Source of the DNA: Lachnoclostridium sp. An131 | Lineage (GTDB): Bacteria > Bacillota > Clostridia > Lachnospirales > Lachnospiraceae | Assembly (NCBI RefSeq): GCF_002160825.1 | Contig: NZ_NFLI01000002.1 | Span: forward strand, 186,001 to 250,000 | Direction: 5' to 3' | DNA: 64,000 bases | Shown: in pieces, positions 60,005 to 64,000 of the stretch | How the letters are laid out: each line of letters begins with the position of its first letter | Numbering within the stretch: the stretch's first letter is position 1 | Position numbers and translations under genes: made by a program | Notes under the pieces: generated by a model | The model's input: only the letters and a program-made list of their open reading frames with translations | Database searches by the model: none | Told to the model about the DNA's origin: nothing

Positions 60005-60529
60005 ATGCGTTATATTATCAGCGGAAAGAACATTGATGTGACAGAGGGGCTTCGGACAGCGATTACGGACAAACTGGGGAAGCTGGAGCGCTATTTTACT
60101 CCGGACACGGAAGTACAGGTAACCTTGAGTGTCGAGAAGGAAAGACAGAAAATTGAAGTAACGATTCCTGTGAAGGGGACGGTGATTCGCTCCGAGCAGG
60201 TGAGCAATGATATGTATGTATCCATAGATTTGGTAGAAGAGGTGATCGAACGCCAGCTTCGCAAATATAAGAACAAGATTGTGCAGCGCGAGCAGGGAGG
60301 CGGGAGCTTCCGCCAGGAATTTATCGATAAAGAGGCAGAGGATGAAGAGGTACGCATCATCCGTACCAAGCAGTATGATCTGAAGCCTATGTATCCGGAA
60401 GACGCCTGCGTGCAGATGGAGATGCTGGGACACAGCTTTTATGTATTTGTGAATGCAGAGACCGATCAGGTTAACGTCGTTTACAAGAGAAAGGGCAATA
60501 CCTACGGGCTTCTGGAGCCGGAGAAATAA
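60005..60529 (+). CDS. hpf: Ribosome hibernation promoting factor, long form
   Basis: 174 residues from ATG 60005, preceded by AAAGGAG; an open frame back to 59861 overlaps hisA and is not family sequence. N-terminal ribosome-binding domain (MRYIISGKNIDVTEGLRTAITDKLGKLERYF...DMYVSIDLVEEVIERQLRKYKNK) and a C-terminal dimerisation domain (about 115-174, VRIIRTKQYDLKPMYPEDACVQMEMLGHSFYVFVNAETDQVNVVYKRKGNTYGLLEP). Dimerises 70S ribosomes into 100S in stationary phase. Confidence 0.95.
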   Translation: MRYIISGKNIDVTEGLRTAITDKLGKLERYFTPDTEVQVTLSVEKERQKIEVTIPVKGTVIRSEQVSNDMYVSIDLVEEVIERQLRKYKNKIVQREQGGGSFRQEFIDKEAEDEEVRIIRTKQYDLKPMYPEDACVQMEMLGHSFYVFVNAETDQVNVVYKRKGNTYGLLEPEK

Positions 60530-60588
60530 AGGCAGGATAAAAAATAAACCGTCAGGCAGGAAGCCTGAGAGGTCTTAAAAGAAAAAAT

Positions 60589-60642
60589 ACAGCGGGGATG
60601 CCGGGACGGCCAGGAGAGTCAGCCGTCCGGCATCCCCGCTGT
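60589..60642 (-). terminator. Long hairpin in the hpf-secA gap; minus-strand terminator shape
   Basis: 60589-60610 pairs with 60622-60642 (21 pairs, one bulged G, 11-base loop). On the minus strand the stem is followed by TATTTTTTCTTTT, the full form of an intrinsic terminator; on the plus strand no T-run follows. There is no annotated minus-strand gene upstream of it, so it either stops an antisense RNA or is a 3' stabilising hairpin for hpf mRNA. The 366-base gap from 60530 to 60895 holds this element, one + terminator, one promoter and the tandem repeat, and no gene that I can support. Confidence 0.7.
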
Positions 60643-60688
60643 CTGCGGCGCTTTTCAAAGGCTGGACAGCCGGCCGCAAAACGCCGCT

Positions 60689-60725
60689 CTTCAGGCCAGG
60701 CTTCCAGGCCTGAGAATTTCTTTTC
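60689..60725 (+). terminator. Plus-strand terminator after hpf
   Basis: TCAGGCC at 60691-60697 pairs with GGCCTGA at 60707-60713, followed by the T-rich AATTTCTTTTCTT. Confidence 0.6.
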
Positions 60726-60754
60726 TTGAATAATCCTCCATATAGTGTTAAAAT
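60726..60754 (+). promoter_or_regulatory. secA promoter (extended -10)
   Basis: TTGAAT at 60726-60731 and TAAAAT at 60749-60754 with a 17-base spacer; TGT precedes the -10. Transcription from about 60761 would place the whole tandem repeat in the secA leader. Confidence 0.65.
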
Positions 60755-60789
60755 ACAAAACAGAGTATTGCCTGAAGCAAAATGCGGGG

Positions 60790-60881
60790 GCAAGGTGAAT
60801 TGACCGAAGGTCAAGAGAAGGCCCCCTGGGGTGCAAGGTGAATTGACCGAAGGTCAAGAGAAGGCGGCCTGGGCCGCAAGG
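60790..60881 (+). repeat. Tandem 43-bp structured repeat in the secA leader
   Basis: Two units start at 60790 and 60833. The first 33 bases of each are identical. Each holds TTGACCGAAGGTCAA (six-pair hairpin, GAA loop), then a G+C hairpin around CTGG. The variable ten bases differ but still pair (unit 2 GCGGCC/GGCCGC; unit 1 mostly). A third truncated copy, GCAAGG, at 60876-60881 abuts the secA ribosome site. Confidence 0.9.
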
Positions 60882-60895
60882 ATTGGAGTAATCAG

Positions 60896-63466
60896 ATGGG
60901 TTTTTTAACAAAGGTATTTGGAACACACAGTGAGCATGAATTAAAGAGAATCTATCCTATCGTGGATCGAATCGAGGCGCTGCGTCCGGAGATGATGAAG
61001 CTGTCGGACGAGGAGCTGAAGGGAAAGACGAAGGAGTTTAAGAAGCGCCTGGAAAATGGCGAGACACTGGACGATCTGCTGGTGGATGCGTTTGCGGCAG
61101 TCCGCGAGGCAGCCAGACGTGTGCTTGGCATGGAGCATTACCGGGTACAGCTGATCGGCGGAATCATTCTGCATCAGGGCCGTATTGCCGAGATGAAAAC
61201 GGGTGAAGGAAAGACGCTGGTATCTACGCTTCCCGCATATCTGAATGCGCTGGAAGGAAAGGGCGTTCATATTGTTACAGTAAATGACTACCTGGCCCAC
61301 CGTGATGCAGAGTGGATGGGAAAGGTGCATGAGGCTCTGGGACTGACCGTGGGCGTGGTGCTCAATGGCAGCACAGGCGATGAGCGCCGGGCAGCCTATG
61401 CCTGTGACATCACCTATGTGACGAATAATGAGCTTGGATTTGATTATCTGCGTGACAACATGGTCATCTACAAGGAGCAGCTGGTTCAGAGAGAGCTGCA
61501 TTACGCGATCATCGATGAGGTAGACTCTGTTTTGATCGACGAGGCCAGAACGCCTCTTATTATTTCCGGTCAGAGCGGAAAGTCTACGAAGCTCTACGAG
61601 CTTTGCGACGTGCTGGCAAAGTCCATGAAGCGCGGCGAAGCCAGTGGTGAGTTCAGCAAGATGAATGCTATCATGGGCGAGGAAATCACGGAGACCGGAG
61701 ATTTCATTGTCAATGAGAAGGATAAGATTGTAAACCTGACGGCAGACGGCGTGAAGCGTGTAGAGGACTATTTCCACATTGAAAATCTGGCGGATCCGGA
61801 AAACCTGGAGATTCAGCACAATATCATTCTGGCTCTGCGTGCGAACTATCTGATGCACCGGGATCAGGATTATGTGGTAAAGGACGATCAGGTTCTGATT
61901 GTAGACGAGTTTACGGGACGTATCATGCCCGGCCGCCGGTATTCTGATGGTCTGCATCAGGCCATCGAGGCAAAAGAGCACGTAAAAGTGAAGCGTGAGA
62001 GCAAGACGCTTGCAAATATTACCTTCCAGAATTTCTTCAATAAATACGAGAAGAAGGCCGGTATGACCGGTACGGCTCTGACAGAGGAGAAGGAGTTCCG
62101 TGAGATCTACGGTATGGACGTTATCGAGATTCCCACGAACCGTCCGGTTATCCGTAAGGACCTGGATGACGCTGTATATAAGACGAAGAAGGAAAAATTC
62201 CATGCGGTAATAGAGGCTATCAAGGAAGCCCATGCAAAGGGGCAGCCGGTTTTGGTAGGTACGATCACGATTGAGACCTCCGAATACCTGAGTGGTCTTC
62301 TGCGCAGGGAAGGCATTCCGCATGAGGTGCTGAATGCGAAGTTCCACGAGCGCGAGGCGGAGATCGTGGCCCTTGCCGGACAGCATGGAGCCGTGACTAT
62401 TGCCACGAATATGGCTGGCCGTGGTACAGATATCAAGCTGGATGATGACGCCCGCGCCGCAGGCGGACTGAAAATCATCGGTACCGAGCGTCATGAGGCA
62501 AGGCGTATCGACAATCAGCTGCGCGGCCGTTCCGGACGTCAGGGAGATCCGGGTGAGTCCCGTTTCTATATCTCTCTGGAGGACGATCTGATGCGCCTGT
62601 TCGGATCGGAGCGTCTGATGGGTGTATTCAATACTCTGGGCGTGCCGGAAAACGAGCAGATCGAGCACAAGATGCTGTCTGACGCCATTGAGAAGGCCCA
62701 GAAGAAGATCGAGAGCAACAACTTCGGTATCCGTAAAAACCTGCTGGAGTACGACCAGGTTATGAACGAGCAGCGCGAGATTATCTACGCGGAGCGCCGC
62801 CGTGTACTGAACGGTGAGAGCATGCGCGACGCCATCTATAAGATGCTGACGGATACGGTGGAAAATGTGGTAGACAGCCTGATCGGCGACGACCAGGACA
62901 AGGCAGACTGGGATCTGCGGGGACTGAATGAGACGCTGCTCCGGACAATTCCGCTGGAGCCCATTACACCGGAGCGCATTGCAGATAAGAAAAACAAGAA
63001 TGAACTGAAGCATATGCTGAAGGAGGAGGCTGTGAAGCTCTACGAGCTGAAGGAGGCCGAATTCCCGAATCCCGAGATGCTCCGCGAGCTGGAGCGCGTG
63101 TTCCTGCTGAAGGTCATTGACCGGAAGTGGATGGATCACATCGACGACATGGATCAGCTCCGCCAGGGCATCGGCCTGCAGGCCTTCGCCCAGCGCGATC
63201 CGCTGGTAGAGTACAAGCTGAGCGGCTATGAGATGTTCTCGGCTATGACAGCCAGCATCCAGGAGGAGACTGTCCGGATTCTGCTTCACGTGCGCGTGGA
63301 GGAGAAGGCTGAGCGTGAGCAGGTAGCCAAGGTAACCGGAACCAATAAGGATACGTCGCTGGCGAGCGCGCCGAAGAAGCGCGAGGCCGCCAAGGTATAT
63401 CCGAATGATCCCTGCCCCTGCGGAAGCGGAAAGAAGTATAAGCAGTGCTGCGGAAGAAAGGCATAA
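60896..63466 (+). CDS. secA: Preprotein translocase ATPase SecA
   Basis: 856 residues, full length. DEAD-motor Walker [16 protein letters not shown] (about 98-112), [35 protein letters not shown], second motor domain with [12 protein letters not shown] and [22 protein letters not shown], and the C-terminal zinc SEC-C motif [14 protein letters not shown]. Drives protein export through SecYEG. Start ATG 60896, seven bases after GGAG. No prfB gene follows; a terminator comes directly after. Confidence 0.98.
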   Translation: MGFLTKVFGTHSEHELKRIYPIVDRIEALRPEMMKLSDEELKGKTKEFKKRLENGETLDDLLVDAFAAVREAARRVLGMEHYRVQLIGGIILHQGRIAEMKTGEGKTLVSTLPAYLNALEGKGVHIVTVNDYLAHRDAEWMGKVHEALGLTVGVVLNGSTGDERRAAYACDITYVTNNELGFDYLRDNMVIYKEQLVQRELHYAIIDEVDSVLIDEARTPLIISGQSGKSTKLYELCDVLAKSMKRGEASGEFSKMNAIMGEEITETGDFIVNEKDKIVNLTADGVKRVEDYFHIENLADPENLEIQHNIILALRANYLMHRDQDYVVKDDQVLIVDEFTGRIMPGRRYSDGLHQAIEAKEHVKVKRESKTLANITFQNFFNKYEKKAGMTGTALTEEKEFREIYGMDVIEIPTNRPVIRKDLDDAVYKTKKEKFHAVIEAIKEAHAKGQPVLVGTITIETSEYLSGLLRREGIPHEVLNAKFHEREAEIVALAGQHGAVTIATNMAGRGTDIKLDDDARAAGGLKIIGTERHEARRIDNQLRGRSGRQGDPGESRFYISLEDDLMRLFGSERLMGVFNTLGVPENEQIEHKMLSDAIEKAQKKIESNNFGIRKNLLEYDQVMNEQREIIYAERRRVLNGESMRDAIYKMLTDTVENVVDSLIGDDQDKADWDLRGLNETLLRTIPLEPITPERIADKKNKNELKHMLKEEAVKLYELKEAEFPNPEMLRELERVFLLKVIDRKWMDHIDDMDQLRQGIGLQAFAQRDPLVEYKLSGYEMFSAMTASIQEETVRILLHVRVEEKAEREQVAKVTGTNKDTSLASAPKKREAAKVYPNDPCPCGSGKKYKQCCGRKA

Positions 63467-63470
63467 GATG

Positions 63471-63533
63471 AAAATAATCCCTGTTGGATGTTTACAAAAT
63501 TGAATGTTAACTCCAACAGGGATATTATTTTTG
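63471..63533. terminator. Terminator after secA
   Basis: AATCCCTGTTGGA (63476-63488) pairs with TCCAACAGGGAT (63512-63523), extended by AATA/TATT, and followed by a T-rich run; A-rich on the other side, so it can also end the convergent minus-strand gene. Confidence 0.85.
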
Positions 63534-63586
63534 ATATGGTTAATTAGCGGCTTTTAGCAGCCTATTATTGCAGTATGGTAATAGTA

Positions 63587-64000
63587 CTATCTACGGCAAT
63601 TATGCATAGTATCAACATAGTGCTTTAATGGAGCGAGTTTTTCGGGAGAAGCTTCATTTAAGTAGTCAGCTCCAAAGAAAACCCAATCAGCACCTTGTTT
63701 CATTGCTTCGATTGCCTCTTCCAATGTGTCAGCAGCACAGCTTACAGGAATTTGTACAGCCTTTTTTACTTCTCTAACGCCGTCAGACTGACGGCGTGTT
63801 TTGTTATACTGAGATTCGTCAAAACCAAAGTGTATGCATATTCCATCTACTCCTAACGAAGCAACTTCTTGGGCTCGTTTAGGAGCATCAGCGACACTTA
63901 CTCCAAACAGGTCGGCTAACACTTTAATACCACAGTCTTTTCTTGCTCTTAATGCTTCCAAGGTTCCATAATCATTATTAACTACAGATACAACTGCATA
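63587..64000 (-). CDS. 3-Hexulose-6-phosphate synthase-like protein (5' end outside window)
   Basis: The frame is open to the window edge, so the visible TTG at 63961 is not the start. About 137 C-terminal residues are seen. OMP-decarboxylase superfamily barrel: KVLADLFGVSVADAPKRAQEVASLGVDGICIHFGFDESQ is the HPS/UlaD phosphate-barrel core, then VQIPVSCAADTLEEAIEAMKQGADWVFFGADYLNEASPEKLAPLKHYVDTM. HPS joins ribulose-5-phosphate and formaldehyde; relatives decarboxylate 3-keto-gulonate-6-phosphate. The standard VAGGI strand reads VSCAAD here, so function may differ. Lower G+C (22 of 60 in 63541-63600) suggests transferred DNA. Confidence 0.78.
   Translation of the reverse strand, partial: YAVVSVVNNDYGTLEALRARKDCGIKVLADLFGVSVADAPKRAQEVASLGVDGICIHFGFDESQYNKTRRQSDGVREVKKAVQIPVSCAADTLEEAIEAMKQGADWVFFGADYLNEASPEKLAPLKHYVDTMHNCRR

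Noticed and set aside
60552-60926. 124-codon minus-strand frame in the hpf-secA gap
   Set aside because: Crosses the long hairpin, is Arg/Pro-rich and has no ribosome site; the region is better explained as regulatory.
60941-63289. 782-codon open frame antisense to secA
   Set aside because: Mirror of a strongly coding gene with biased codons; the translation has no recognisable domain and no ribosome site.

Overview
The window looks like a chromosomal segment from a Gram-positive anaerobe of the Clostridia, most likely Lachnospiraceae. Evidence: about half G+C with AT-rich local islands; strong AGGAGG-type ribosome binding sites; frequent GTG/TTG starts; clade-typical families (DUF6020-like, DUF6142-like, tandem CotH-like proteins with VTC and DUF4956 partners); a SigV/RsiV pair; a fused FeoA-FeoB; and ClpC and long-form HPF. 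Genus is not claimed. No rRNA, tRNA, CRISPR array, transposase or phage gene was recognised.

Region 1 (1-35,532 and 35,655-36,581) is a large cell-surface polysaccharide locus, almost entirely on the + strand. It starts with dTDP-rhamnose genes (rmlA, rmlC) and a Wzm/Wzt-type ABC exporter. Then come two-domain and single-domain GT2 glycosyltransferases and several large multi-membrane proteins with GT-C-like features. An embedded sub-cluster (12,335-20,840) holds a WecE/RffA-type sugar aminotransferase, a WecD-like acyltransferase, an SDR, a split transketolase, an acyl carrier protein, an AMP-dependent ligase, a LuxE-like acyl-protein synthetase and a LuxC-like acyl reductase. Part of it (from the SDR on) has its own near-consensus promoter. 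An undecaprenyl-phosphate-sugar module follows (ArnC-like GT, two SMR-type membrane proteins, GtrA). Next come two tandem CotH-family proteins, a VTC-domain protein, a DUF4956 protein, more GT2 enzymes, a polyprenyl-phosphate sugar-1-phosphate transferase and an LCP-family wall ligase. Read together: the locus makes a rhamnose- and amino-sugar-containing glycan, decorates it outside the membrane through lipid-linked sugars, and anchors it to peptidoglycan.

Region 2 (36,574-47,956) is housekeeping: hflX, a pyrimidine set (pyrF-pyrK-pyrD-pyrE), small membrane proteins, an unusually long M29-type aminopeptidase, and a purine set (purE-purM-purN-purD) closed by a strong intrinsic terminator.

Region 3 (48,051-53,449) is envelope stress and iron: a SigV-like ECF sigma factor with an ECF-like promoter, its RsiV-like anti-sigma factor, two lipoproteins (the first with a perfect 34-bp palindrome over its lipobox), and, convergent on the minus strand, feoAB as one polypeptide.

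Region 4 (53,336-63,533) holds an SH3b membrane protein with a very acidic tail, clpC, a small unknown gene, radA, a HisA of the HIS6-like type, hpf and secA. The 366-bp gap before secA contains a long hairpin that reads as a minus-strand terminator, a plus-strand terminator, a secA promoter and a tandem 43-bp structured repeat that would form the secA leader. The right edge is a partial minus-strand hexulose-6-phosphate-synthase-like gene in lower-G+C DNA.
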